Assembly (NCBI GenBank): GCA_001642945.1
Contig: LGRT01000004.1
Span: forward strand, 186,001 to 250,000
Origin: Rhodobacteraceae bacterium SB2
Lineage (GTDB): Bacteria > Pseudomonadota > Alphaproteobacteria > Rhodobacterales > Rhodobacteraceae
Direction: 5' to 3'
Length of the DNA stretch: 64,000 nt
Shown: in pieces, positions 44,123-52,940 of the stretch
How the letters are laid out: the number at the start of each line of letters is the position of its first letter
How positions within the stretch are numbered: the stretch's first letter is position 1
The notes under the pieces: generated by a model
The model's input: only the letters and a program-made list of their open reading frames with translations
Databases searched by the model: none
What the model was told of the DNA's origin: nothing
Program-made: the position numbers and the translations under genes

Positions 44123-44359
44123 CTATACGTCATTCAAATGATCAATGACCAATCTTGTGAGATCGCTAACTTTTTCTACCTTTTCTAACAAATGCCCTTC
44201 AATAACAATGTCAAATTCATCATCTGCCATCGCTATGACACTTAAAAAAGCAAGCGAATCCCAAGATGGCAATTCTGCTAGCTCTATATCTTCGTGCAAC
44301 GAGTTTTGTTCGATTTCAAGTATTTCTTCCAAATTATTTAAGAATTCTTTTTTATTCAT
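44123..44359 (-). CDS. Acyl carrier protein (2)
   Basis: A 78-residue ACP with attachment Ser35 in LPSWDSLAFLSVIAM. Unlike the first ACP it has a Trp before the Asp-Ser-Leu, a wording seen in carriers of secondary metabolism and glycan loci. Seventeen bases after pseF on the same strand. Confidence 0.88.
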   Translation of the reverse strand: MNKKEFLNNLEEILEIEQNSLHEDIELAELPSWDSLAFLSVIAMADDEFDIVIEGHLLEKVEKVSDLTRLVIDHLNDV

Positions 44360-44376
44360 TTAAAATTTCCTAAGAT

Positions 44377-45126
44377 TTAACTGGAACTACTTTGCAACAT
44401 ACGCTGCACTGACTGCGAGTTAATATCACTTAACGAATAGTTTTCGTCAAGGAAATTACAGATCTCTTTATGATCAGCATTCAGCCAGTCTTTAAGTTTC
44501 CTCGCTATTGAAATGATCAGCTCAAGATCCTCTTTGTAATCGATACAGAGACGATATTTGCTCCATTTGACGTTACCACAACTTACACTTTGAAGCCTAA
44601 AGTTATTAGTAGCATCATAGATATACGGAGTGACATGCTCTCGAAAGTCTATATCAACACATGACTTATGAGCCTTTAAAAGAGCTCTATAATTGAAAAC
44701 TTCAACATCAAATCCACGCGGGTGATACCTCAAGTCGAGAGATGTATAATCTTTTTTAGCGGTCAGATGGCGGTCAATAACAAAATCAATTAAATCAGGG
44801 CAAATTAATGGACAGTCACCGGTCAGTCTCACAATCAAATCATCTTCTTGTAAACATTCATGTTGCGCCAATTCTTTAAAACGCGTGAGTACATCATACT
44901 CACAACCGGTAAAACATGAATACTCGCGATGTTCACAATGCTCTTTCAAAGTTAAATTTTGTTTGCTTTCAGGTATCGCCAATATGTGTTTAGAAACTAA
45001 TTTGCTCCGTCCAACCCGCGCCATATGACAGTCAACCAAAGTTTGGTTATCGATTATCTCCAGCAAAACTTTGTCTGCTAGACGCGTTGATCCTAGTCTA
45101 GCCTGAGTAATACATAAGATATTCAT
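44377..45126 (-). CDS. pseF: Pseudaminic acid cytidylyltransferase, PseF
   Basis: A 249-residue cytidylyltransferase of the SpsF/CMP-KDO synthetase type: ITQARLGSTRLADKVL with the nucleotide-binding Arg residues, VRLTGDCPLICPDLID with the metal Asp. It activates pseudaminic acid as CMP-sugar, the donor for Maf. ATGA overlap with pseI. Confidence 0.85.
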   Translation of the reverse strand: MNILCITQARLGSTRLADKVLLEIIDNQTLVDCHMARVGRSKLVSKHILAIPESKQNLTLKEHCEHREYSCFTGCEYDVLTRFKELAQHECLQEDDLIVRLTGDCPLICPDLIDFVIDRHLTAKKDYTSLDLRYHPRGFDVEVFNYRALLKAHKSCVDIDFREHVTPYIYDATNNFRLQSVSCGNVKWSKYRLCIDYKEDLELIISIARKLKDWLNADHKEICNFLDENYSLSDINSQSVQRMLQSSSS

Positions 45127-46211
45127 TCAAGGCCATCGCTAAGGTGATGTTGGGCTAAGGGCGTTCCAAATTGTATGTCTTCAGTTGCCCTCTGACGTAG
45201 AACTTTATTGAAATATTTAGTACTTAACCCCATAGCCGGCCGCACAGACTTAACATTTTCATTTGTGAACGCTTCGCCTTTAGCAATAAATTGTGAGGCA
45301 TATAAAGAACGTCTAAAATGACGCCCCCCTATCTCACTTTTCTTTAAATCATAGCCCACGCTACCCAATGATCTATAGGCACTTTTACAGTTTTGAATTA
45401 AGGTTTTAAATTCATTTGGCTCTAACGAAAAGTCTTTATCAATTGCATTTGATTTTCGGCTTTTGACTAAATGTTTTTCTATTATAGATCCGCCCAAAGC
45501 TACAGACACAGTCCCCGTGGTGGTAGTCAAAGAGTGGTCGCTAAGCCCGACAACGACTTCAAATCGTTTTTCTAAATCGAGTAATGTCCTCAGATTACTA
45601 TCCTCAATTGGTGTTGGGTAACCGCTAACACAATGAAGGAGGGCAAGTTGACGATTACCCGCACTTAACACAGTTTCCACAGCTTCCGCAATTTCTTCAA
45701 ACGTTGCTAAACCTGTCGACATGATAATCGGCTTGCCCTTAGACGCCACATACTCAATCAAATATAAGTCAGTGAGCTCAAAACTTGCAATTTTATACGC
45801 AGGACACCCCAGGTCTTCTAAAAAATCTACGGCGGAAATGTCAAATGGACTGGAAAACATAACTAGGTCATGCATTTCTGCTCGATCAAAAAGAGCTTTA
45901 TGCCATTCCCAAGGCGTGTAAGCCTGACTATAAAGATCATGCAGCTTTGTCCCGGCCCAAATGCCTTTTTCGATCATAAACTCTTCTCGATCACTGTCCA
46001 ATGTGATTGTGTCAGCAGTATATGTTTGAATTTTCACCGCATCCGCACCAATTGACGCGGCAATGTCTATAAGTTCCAATGCATGCGTCAAGCTTCCGCA
46101 GTGATTACCCGAAAGTTCCGCCACAATAAACGGCTCACGTCCCCGCCCGACGTCTCTGTTACCAATAGAAAAGCTCGTCTTAGGTTTTACTGATGCTGAC
46201 CATTCAAAGTA
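45123..46211 (-). CDS. pseI: Pseudaminic acid synthase, PseI (NeuB family)
   Basis: A 362-residue NeuB-type synthase that condenses PEP with the PseG product. TIM barrel: FIVAELSGNHCGSL at the start, AVKIQTYTADTITLDS, LFSSPFDISAVDFLE, AYKIASFELTD, MSTGLAT, LLHCVSGYPTP and GLSDHSL; C-terminal SAF antifreeze-like domain (RSLYASQFIAKGEAF). Start at ATG 46211, with GGAGG six bases upstream; it overlaps the oxygenase gene by 8 bases. Confidence 0.93.
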   Translation of the reverse strand, partial: YFEWSASVKPKTSFSIGNRDVGRGREPFIVAELSGNHCGSLTHALELIDIAASIGADAVKIQTYTADTITLDSDREEFMIEKGIWAGTKLHDLYSQAYTPWEWHKALFDRAEMHDLVMFSSPFDISAVDFLEDLGCPAYKIASFELTDLYLIEYVASKGKPIIMSTGLATFEEIAEAVETVLSAGNRQLALLHCVSGYPTPIEDSNLRTLLDLEKRFEVVVGLSDHSLTTTTGTVSVALGGSIIEKHLVKSRKSNAIDKDFSLEPNEFKTLIQNCKSAYRSLGSVGYDLKKSEIGGRHFRRSLYASQFIAKGEAFTNENVKSVRPAMGLSTKYFNKVLRQRATEDIQFGTPLAQHHLSDGLE

Positions 46212-47319
46212 CATCTTGCCTCCAGGATCTATGAAAGTGAGAAATTCTTTCTTCACATTTGCCCAAAATTCCACTTGTGTCCGCAAATAAGAGGTTTTTG
46301 TGGCAGGCTTCTGCCATTTCCCTATCTTCTTCCAAAGTGGCGTGATTAAAGTTACAAAAATTGGAGATGGCTGCCTTTTTCAATGCAGTTAAGCTTTTTG
46401 GAGTATCTTTACCTGATTGTGTATTTTGACTTTTCTTAGTTAAAGATAGCGAAAACGTGAGAGTACAACTATTAACCCCGTCGGGGAGGTATGTTTGAAC
46501 AGACAAAAGCGTTCCGTTCGTAATCCCAATGGCTAAATTGGGATAAATAAAGAAATGATTATATTCTGTGTATACTTTATGCTGCGGCAACTTAAGCTTT
46601 TTTCGGATGAACCCCCACCATTTTTTCGGCTCTAAATGAAGGTCGGAGTGTCCAGAATTATGACATTTTTCAAGTAAAACCTCGCAGCTATCATCAGCAA
46701 TTTTAGAAAATGTATCAGGGTGAGTACCCGGTACGTGATAAACTTCTAAAACAGTTTCTATGGCTAATTTCCAGTTTGCAGACCAATTATAACTACCGGT
46801 CTTCACTTGTTCAGGAAAAGAAAAAGATAAATCTTCTAGAATTTCAAAAAAATTTCCTAAATAAGCTCTTAAACCAATTTTTGGCTTAGACAAATTTATA
46901 AATAAAAAATTGCCACAACGCTCTAGATAAACTTTTTTTAAAGAAAGATCTCTTTTTGTCTGAGTGTCTATTTCAAAATCAGTGCTATTTTTGGGAATTC
47001 CCTTTAACTTTCCATCAATTCCATATGACCAGTTGTGATAAGGGCAAACTAAAGGTCTATTACCGCGCTCTTTCAACTGAATTTTGCATTTTCGATGACT
47101 ACAAATATTTATGAATGCCTGAATTTCGTCATGAATGTTTTGAATTAGTATCGGATACCCCAAAACATCAAAGGTAACAAAATCGTTATGCTGATTGACA
47201 GCTGATTGTGTGCCAGCAAATAGCCAGTTTGATTTAAAAATTTTCTCTTTTTCATATAAAAATACCTCTGGGTCGAAATAATAATGTGGAGGTAAAGCCT
47301 TTGAAGCCAAACTTGTCAT
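46204..47319 (-). CDS. Rieske non-heme iron oxygenase, large subunit type
   Basis: A 371-residue ring-hydroxylating-oxygenase-type protein. The Rieske cluster ligands are Cys73 and His75 (ICSHRKC) and Cys92 and His95 (VCPYHNWSYG). The mononuclear iron site lies in ETVLEVYHVPGTHPD. These enzymes hydroxylate or oxidise using O2 and electrons from a reductase, which is not encoded here. Start at ATG 47319, ATGA-coupled to pseG, and overlapping pseI. Its place between two pseudaminic acid genes suggests oxidation of the sugar or its acyl group; CMP-sialic acid hydroxylase is a distant Rieske precedent. Confidence 0.9.
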   Translation of the reverse strand: MTSLASKALPPHYYFDPEVFLYEKEKIFKSNWLFAGTQSAVNQHNDFVTFDVLGYPILIQNIHDEIQAFINICSHRKCKIQLKERGNRPLVCPYHNWSYGIDGKLKGIPKNSTDFEIDTQTKRDLSLKKVYLERCGNFLFINLSKPKIGLRAYLGNFFEILEDLSFSFPEQVKTGSYNWSANWKLAIETVLEVYHVPGTHPDTFSKIADDSCEVLLEKCHNSGHSDLHLEPKKWWGFIRKKLKLPQHKVYTEYNHFFIYPNLAIGITNGTLLSVQTYLPDGVNSCTLTFSLSLTKKSQNTQSGKDTPKSLTALKKAAISNFCNFNHATLEEDREMAEACHKNLLFADTSGILGKCEERISHFHRSWRQDVL

Positions 47320-48374
47320 TGCATTCTCATTTTTGTTCGATGTAAATCGAAGGTTGTTTCTAAAATACGCTTGCATCCGAAGCCGTCTACAATAGAGCGT
47401 GCTTGATTTTCCATAGTTTTACGAATTTTGTCGTTTTCTAAAAGGAACCTTACACTTTTTGATATTTCCAATATAATTTTCTTGTCTTTCTCCACGGATA
47501 CATTTTTAAAAAGACTCGCATCGTGTGCGATGTACCATGTATTTCGTAGCGGAGACGTCAACATAAGAGACTGGTTAGGCGTTGTACAAATGGCGACAGT
47601 TGGGGTTCCAGTTGCAGCTAGCTCACCAAGGGTACTACCTCCCGAGCTTATACCTACAGATACATTTGCCATGTGGCTCTCAATGTTCGAACAGTCGACC
47701 AGAACCGTTAAGTTAGGGTTTCTTGACATTAAGCTCCTCACCCTCCGGACTGTATCGTCTTTAATCATAGGCCCAAGTACCACCACAATCTTTTCGTGTT
47801 TTAAGCTACTACATAAAGATTTGGTCAAAGAAAATTCTAAACCTCTGTGGTCTGATCCTCCTAAAGTGATCAAAACCCCAGCTCTCTGACGAAACTTTTT
47901 GATCTTCATGACTGAAAAGGTTTTTTTTAGAACGGTAAATTTTGGTCCGAGCAAAAGTATTGAATTTTCGCTCCGCTTGCGATAATCCTTTATAGTGAAG
48001 TTTGGAGCTGGGTTAACGACTACATCCACTGGCAATGGGTAATCACCCGTTGCGTCATCCAAAAGCACGGTAGTGCACTCCAAATTTGAAATTTCGTACC
48101 ATTCCTCTTTTGAGATATTGTAGTCGTCCATAACTAAAATATCCTTTTTTGATAGAAGAGTCCCCCTATTCTCGAACGGCTGTTCATCAAAAAAGAAGTT
48201 AAATCCGCGATTTTCAATTTTATTGATTAATTTTTTATCACATACTTTGCCACAAAATGAGATGTTCCAGTCGTCTTTTGTACACCAAGATGCGAGCGCT
48301 AAAAGCCTCATCAAATGTCCTGAACCTATCTGTTGGCTACTATTCCCATAAAAAAGTATCTGTTTATTATGCAA
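47316..48374 (-). CDS. pseG: UDP-sugar hydrolase PseG
   Basis: A 352-residue GT-B-like hydrolase that removes UDP from UDP-2,4-diacetamido-2,4,6-trideoxy-L-altrose. The N-terminal IGSGHLMRLLALA carries the conserved GxGHxxR with catalytic His. LITLGGSD and SSGGSTLGELAATGTPTVAI mark the nucleotide site. Start overlaps the preceding SDR by 8 bases. Confidence 0.9.
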   Translation of the reverse strand: MHNKQILFYGNSSQQIGSGHLMRLLALASWCTKDDWNISFCGKVCDKKLINKIENRGFNFFFDEQPFENRGTLLSKKDILVMDDYNISKEEWYEISNLECTTVLLDDATGDYPLPVDVVVNPAPNFTIKDYRKRSENSILLLGPKFTVLKKTFSVMKIKKFRQRAGVLITLGGSDHRGLEFSLTKSLCSSLKHEKIVVVLGPMIKDDTVRRVRSLMSRNPNLTVLVDCSNIESHMANVSVGISSGGSTLGELAATGTPTVAICTTPNQSLMLTSPLRNTWYIAHDASLFKNVSVEKDKKIILEISKSVRFLLENDKIRKTMENQARSIVDGFGCKRILETTFDLHRTKMRMQ

Positions 48375-49122
48375 GAGAAAAACCTCCGTCTAAAAATAAA
48401 CTTTGGCCGGTCATATGACTTGCTTTCTGAGACATTAGGTAACTTACTAATTCACTGATTTTTGTCGCTGGTACAAATCCAAGAGGCTGCTGCAAAATCA
48501 ATTTTTCTTTTTGATCAGCACCTAATATCGAAAATTGTTCATCAAGCCTCTTGCTTTCCACCAGAGCCGGAGCAACACAATTCACTCTTATTTTTTTATG
48601 CGCTAACTCTGACGCACAGCTTTCAGTGATGGATTGCAGAGCAGCTTTGGATGCTGAATATAACGAGCGGCCTTTCAATCCTCGCCGTCCAGCGATAGAT
48701 CCGATATATACTATTGAACTTGGCGAAACATGATTTTTTAGCTGCGCAAATTCTGAAGTCAAAAGCAACGCAGCGAATAAGTTTACTTCAAAGTAATTAT
48801 TTATCTGTTTAGCATTCAGCCTATTTAGCGGGGAATAGCCTTGATAGCTGGCACTGTGAACAAGCCCATAAAGTTTGCCGTGTTCTCTGCAGATTCGATT
48901 AAGCCTAGACCTTACTTCATCAAGTTTCGAAAGGTCAAACGGATAAACAATATGATTGCCAAAAATCTGTCTTTCAGTTTCTTCAAGGGCACCTTTGCGG
49001 CGGCCGACCAAAACCAGAGTAAAACCATCATTCGCTAGCTTATTACATATTTCGGCTCCAATACTTGAATCACTACCTGCACCTGTCACTAAGATGAGTT
49101 TATCTTTTAAATTTCCATCCAT
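48367..49122 (-). CDS. Short-chain dehydrogenase/reductase (3)
   Basis: A 251-residue SDR: TGAGSDSSIGAE loop (an extended glycine motif as in enoyl-ACP reductases), HSASYQG, IGSIAGR, YSASKAA with Tyr/Lys, C-terminal TGQSLFLDGGFS. It follows a KAS III-like gene directly (start ATG 49122 next to a GTGA overlap), supporting reduction of the condensed acyl chain. Confidence 0.82.
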   Translation of the reverse strand: MDGNLKDKLILVTGAGSDSSIGAEICNKLANDGFTLVLVGRRKGALEETERQIFGNHIVYPFDLSKLDEVRSRLNRICREHGKLYGLVHSASYQGYSPLNRLNAKQINNYFEVNLFAALLLTSEFAQLKNHVSPSSIVYIGSIAGRRGLKGRSLYSASKAALQSITESCASELAHKKIRVNCVAPALVESKRLDEQFSILGADQKEKLILQQPLGFVPATKISELVSYLMSQKASHMTGQSLFLDGGFSLA

Positions 49123-50207
49123 CACGTAAGTTCTAATTTTTCAAAGTCATCATTTATTTCCGTTATACCGTTTATGTTTATATCTTTTATTTTTGTGACC
49201 ATAGCTCCCCACGACCAGCCCACTCCAAAACCACTCAACAAAACAGTTCGGCTTTGACCATCAAAATAACTTTTTAGCCTATTACAAATAGCCAATGGCA
49301 CTGATGCACTAGAAGTGTTTCCATAGCTCTCTAAGTCGATTAAAAATTTATCCGACTGCAAACCTATTTTTTTTCGTAAATGCTCTAAAATAAACTTATT
49401 TGCCTGATGCATTACGGACATATCAATGTCGGATGCACTTAGCTCGGCAAAATCTAAAATTTGATTTACCATTTTCGGGACCTCTCTCAGGGTGAATGCA
49501 AATACCTCAGGTCCATTTAAATGCAGGCGACTTTCTTCAAATAGTTTATTGTATTTCTCTTCAGTTATCATTTTTCTGGAGGACATAATTGGCTTGCGTT
49601 TTCCACCCGCGGGTACGGAAATATTCTTTCCGCCTGATCCGTCAGTCCCAATGACAAAAAAAGTATCATTTGCGGCATGATCTATTTCCAATGCAGTAGC
49701 AACTCCAGCATCACCGAACAGAGGGCGCGTTCCACGATCAGACTCCAAAAGATGCCTGCTTGAAGTGTCACCACAAAGCACTAAAGCCCTACCTCCATTA
49801 GAACAGTTTAAAAGCTGACTTGCCACCCATGTTCCATAAATAAAACCAGAGCATCCGAGGCTAATGTCTAAGCAAGCAGCCGTTTTTGGCAAACCGAGTC
49901 TGTATTGAATTAAACAAGATGTTGCTGGCAACGCATAGTCTGCATCTTGACTTACAAATATGAGAACATCCACCGAATCGGGCCTCCAATTAAGGCTTTT
50001 CAAAAGCTCTTCAGCAGCGGCCAAACACATATCAGATGCACATAAATGGTCAGGCAAAATACGTCGGCTATAAATACCTGTGGATTTGTATATTTTTTTT
50101 GCCTCTTCATCAGTAAAAATTTCAGGTGTTTCAACAAACGAATGCTTATGCACTGGCACAGCGGCTTGCATACCCGCAATTCTTACCGATTTAACTCTGG
50201 CTTCCAT
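49122..50207 (-). CDS. Beta-ketoacyl-ACP synthase III-like protein (1)
   Basis: A 361-residue FabH-type thiolase-fold enzyme. Catalytic Cys119 in LDISLGCSGF, His in SVMHQANKFI and Asn in YGNTSSASVP form the KAS III triad; the ASGFGVGWSW-like end (LSGFGVGWSWGAM) is normal. It would condense an acyl-CoA or acyl-ACP with malonyl-ACP, or act as acyltransferase. First gene of the twelve-gene minus-strand operon; 80 bases from the divergent second copy. Confidence 0.88.
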   Translation of the reverse strand: MEARVKSVRIAGMQAAVPVHKHSFVETPEIFTDEEAKKIYKSTGIYSRRILPDHLCASDMCLAAAEELLKSLNWRPDSVDVLIFVSQDADYALPATSCLIQYRLGLPKTAACLDISLGCSGFIYGTWVASQLLNCSNGGRALVLCGDTSSRHLLESDRGTRPLFGDAGVATALEIDHAANDTFFVIGTDGSGGKNISVPAGGKRKPIMSSRKMITEEKYNKLFEESRLHLNGPEVFAFTLREVPKMVNQILDFAELSASDIDMSVMHQANKFILEHLRKKIGLQSDKFLIDLESYGNTSSASVPLAICNRLKSYFDGQSRTVLLSGFGVGWSWGAMVTKIKDININGITEINDDFEKLELT

Positions 50208-50287
50208 TAGACTAAACCTATTATTCTGCTCTTACGGCGAGTAAGAGACCTTAAGATTCTCATACATATACGCAGTGTGGAGTAGAT

Positions 50288-51298
50288 ATGGCGATCAGTA
50301 AAGTATCGGGAATTAAAATAACTGGTGTTTGCTCAGTACTGCCCGCAGCTTATCAGTCAAATTTCGACTTAAGCGGCATTCCACCTCAAGACTTAGAAAA
50401 AATTATAGCAAGTACTGGCATATCTGGACGCCGCCTAAGTGGTGGCGAAACCGCTCTTTCCATGGCCGTGAAGGGTGCCTCTGATTTAATCAAAAATTTA
50501 GACTGGCCCCCAAGCAGTATTGGTCTAGTAATTTTCGTTACGCAGACCCCAGATTTTCAACTGCCGGGAAATGCCGTTCAAGTCCAACACAAGCTTAACT
50601 TAGCCAAAACAACTGCATGTTTTGATATCAACCTTGGATGCTCTGGTTTCGTTTATGGGCTGTGGCAAGCGGCAGCCTTACTCAACAGTATAGACTCTGA
50701 GCGGGCTTTGTTAATCGTAGGCGATACTACATCCAATCAATTTCCGCAAACAGACAAAAAAGTCGCACCATTATTTGGTGATGGTGTTAGCATTATTGGG
50801 TTACAAAAAAAGCCGAGCGCAGCAAAAATGACCTTTCATTTAGGTACTGATGGAGCAGGCGCACCCTACCTAATACAGCCCAACGGGGGTGCTCTTAACA
50901 CTAATAAAACACTATCACTTTTTATGGATGGCACTCAAGTATTCGCATTTACACTGAGAGAGGTTCCAGTATCTATTCGCGAGTGTATGGCATCACACGG
51001 TTGGAAAATAGACGACTTAGACTTCGTTTTGCTACATCAAGCTAATCGCATGATGATAGAGCGTGTCGGTTTAAAGATTGGATCTACGAAACCTCAACTA
51101 CCTATCGACCTCAAAGAAATTGGAAATACCAGCAGTGCTTCAATACCAATGATATTGACTAGAACACTTGCTTCAAGAGTATCAAACAATGAAAGTAAAT
51201 TGCTTGCTAGCGGATTTGGAGTAGGTTGGTCGTGGGCATCCGTAGCTTTATCATTGCCTAAACTAGAGTATTGTCAAACAATAGATTATAGGAATTAA
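50288..51298 (+). CDS. Beta-ketoacyl-ACP synthase III-like protein (2)
   Basis: A 336-residue paralogue of the gene at 49122: Cys118 in INLGCSGF, His in LLHQANRMM and Asn in IGNTSSASIP, ending SGFGVGWSWAS. Shorter by an internal loop. On the plus strand and divergent, so the two are under a shared 80-base promoter region. Having two KAS III proteins suggests two condensations, or a heterodimer. Confidence 0.88.
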   Translation: MAISKVSGIKITGVCSVLPAAYQSNFDLSGIPPQDLEKIIASTGISGRRLSGGETALSMAVKGASDLIKNLDWPPSSIGLVIFVTQTPDFQLPGNAVQVQHKLNLAKTTACFDINLGCSGFVYGLWQAAALLNSIDSERALLIVGDTTSNQFPQTDKKVAPLFGDGVSIIGLQKKPSAAKMTFHLGTDGAGAPYLIQPNGGALNTNKTLSLFMDGTQVFAFTLREVPVSIRECMASHGWKIDDLDFVLLHQANRMMIERVGLKIGSTKPQLPIDLKEIGNTSSASIPMILTRTLASRVSNNESKLLASGFGVGWSWASVALSLPKLEYCQTIDYRN

Positions 51299-51590
51299 TG
51301 TCAACAATATGGCTAGCTTATATGTGGTCGTAAGATTAATGATTTACCTCAATCTTGCTCATATAAAATTTTTGAACCTTCATGAAAATATGGATCACGT
51401 ATTTATCCAATTAGCATTTGAAAAGATGAAAGCTTTAGTTCTGTAATATTAAATAAAGACTAGCATCAGGGCACAATTTTGCTTGCAAAGATAAACCACT
51501 CCCTAACATCAGAGATGTGAGCTTAAAATATCTCTTTCGCGTGTCCACAATTCAAGTTTTGAATCAGATACGCTTCGCAAATTAATTAAC
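51299..51590. other. Right edge of glycosylation island
   Basis: About 290 AT-rich bases without gene or repeat that I can name; composition becomes host-like after it. Confidence 0.4.
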
Positions 51591-52100
51591 TTAATTTAAA
51601 CTATAATCTCGCACGAGGCGCACGGCATTTTCTTGAAAATAGAAAAACCTATTGTACAATTGCCCCGTATAAAAATTCACCGTCCAGAAATATTGATCGG
51701 TATAAAAGCTCTGATCACTGGTCCAATATGAACCCTGATGCGTGTTGGGAAAGGTTTCCCCGTCAATCTTTGGGGCCTCCACGTTTTTTTGAATCAAACC
51801 TTTCAGCTCTTTTACCGTGGGCAGGCGCCAGCCTCCGCCCCAGTTTTCACGCATCACGGCGCTGATCTGCTCGGCCTGTGCAACGGTCAGCATTTTTATC
51901 TCACCTTGGCAGGTCTCATCCTGCCAGACTTGTCCGATACTGCAGCGCATCCATTCCAACTTGTTGAAATAATCGCGCGCAAGCGGACCGTCACGTTGCA
52001 ATCGCAGCGTTTCTGCACAAGCCGGTGCACTTTGAATAAGACAGCCGATTAACAAAGCATAAAGAAAAGGACGCGCCATCTGAACTTTCATTTTTTTCAT
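51591..52100 (-). CDS. Secreted DUF1566 domain protein
   Basis: A 169-residue exported protein (start MKKMKVQMARPF; signal peptide ending APACA). The DUF1566 / Lcl-type C-terminal domain is seen: WGGGWRLPTVKELKGLIQ, YWTSDQSFY, FWTVNFYTGQL, AVRLVRD. The domain occurs in secreted and adhesive proteins and has a C-type-lectin-like fold. Divergent from motA, so possibly co-regulated with motility. Confidence 0.8.
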   Translation of the reverse strand: MKKMKVQMARPFLYALLIGCLIQSAPACAETLRLQRDGPLARDYFNKLEWMRCSIGQVWQDETCQGEIKMLTVAQAEQISAVMRENWGGGWRLPTVKELKGLIQKNVEAPKIDGETFPNTHQGSYWTSDQSFYTDQYFWTVNFYTGQLYNRFFYFQENAVRLVRDYSLN

Positions 52101-52124
52101 CACTCTGCACCGATTTTCACAAGA

Positions 52125-52140
52125 TGGCATCACTTTTGCA
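52125..52140 (+). promoter_or_regulatory. Sigma-54 promoter before motA
   Basis: TGGCATCACTTTTGCA: TGGCAT-N5-TTGCA with exact -24/-12 spacing, 32 bases before the motA ATG. Confidence 0.85.
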
Positions 52141-52172
52141 ACTTAATTCGAAAAACATACAGAGCGGACATT

Positions 52173-52937
52173 ATGGATTTAGCTTCACTTATCGGTATGC
52201 TTGGCGCGCTTGGCTTCATTGGCGGCAGTATGATTTCCTCAGCGGGCTCGCTTGGGCCCTTTCTTGACGTTCCCTCAGCCCTTGTGGTTTTGGGCGGCAC
52301 ATTCTTTGCGGTGATGTGGACAACCCCACTGCCCGCCTTTCTGGGGCATTTTGGAGCGATGGCGAAATGCTTCTTACCCCCTGTGAAAAAATTAGATGCC
52401 ACGATCATTCGTTTAGTTGAACTGGCAGCGATCGCCCGCAAAGACGGCATGATGGCGCTTGAGGGCCAGGATGTGCCCGATAAATTTTTTGAAAAGGGCA
52501 TGCAACTGCTTGTTGATGGCGCTGATGAGGCAAAAATGGTGAAAATCATGAACGCTGAAATCGCCGCGATGAAAAGCCGGCATGAGGTCAATCATGGGAT
52601 CTTATCGGCCTGGATCGATATCGCCCCGGCGATGGGAATGATCGGAACTTTGGTTGGTTTGGTTGTTATGTTGGGCAATATGAGCGATCCAAAAGCGATC
52701 GGCCCCGCGATGGCGGTGGCTTTGTTGACCACGCTTTACGGCGCGTTTTTTGCCAACGTGTTTTTTGGCCCGATCCGCACCAAGCTAGAAGGGTATACGG
52801 CCTACGAAATATTCTATCGCGGGGTGGTGTTAGAAGGCCTGCGCAATATTGCCCGCGGCGAATCTCCACGCAATATTCAAGATGTTTTGGCGTCAAACCT
52901 GCCGTCCAAACAGCAAGAAAAACTGGCGGCGGCATAA
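52173..52937 (+). CDS. motA: Flagellar stator protein MotA/PomA
   Basis: A 254-residue stator subunit with four membrane segments. Likeness to Vibrio PomA is strong by eye: start MDLASLIGMLG, length 254 versus 253, and the APAMGMIGTLVGLVVML plus DPKAIGPAMAVALLTTLYGA block. PomA/PomB conduct sodium and push the rotor. Followed after three bases by motB. Sigma-54 site upstream. Confidence 0.92.
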   Translation: MDLASLIGMLGALGFIGGSMISSAGSLGPFLDVPSALVVLGGTFFAVMWTTPLPAFLGHFGAMAKCFLPPVKKLDATIIRLVELAAIARKDGMMALEGQDVPDKFFEKGMQLLVDGADEAKMVKIMNAEIAAMKSRHEVNHGILSAWIDIAPAMGMIGTLVGLVVMLGNMSDPKAIGPAMAVALLTTLYGAFFANVFFGPIRTKLEGYTAYEIFYRGVVLEGLRNIARGESPRNIQDVLASNLPSKQQEKLAAA

Positions 52938-52940
52938 TCG

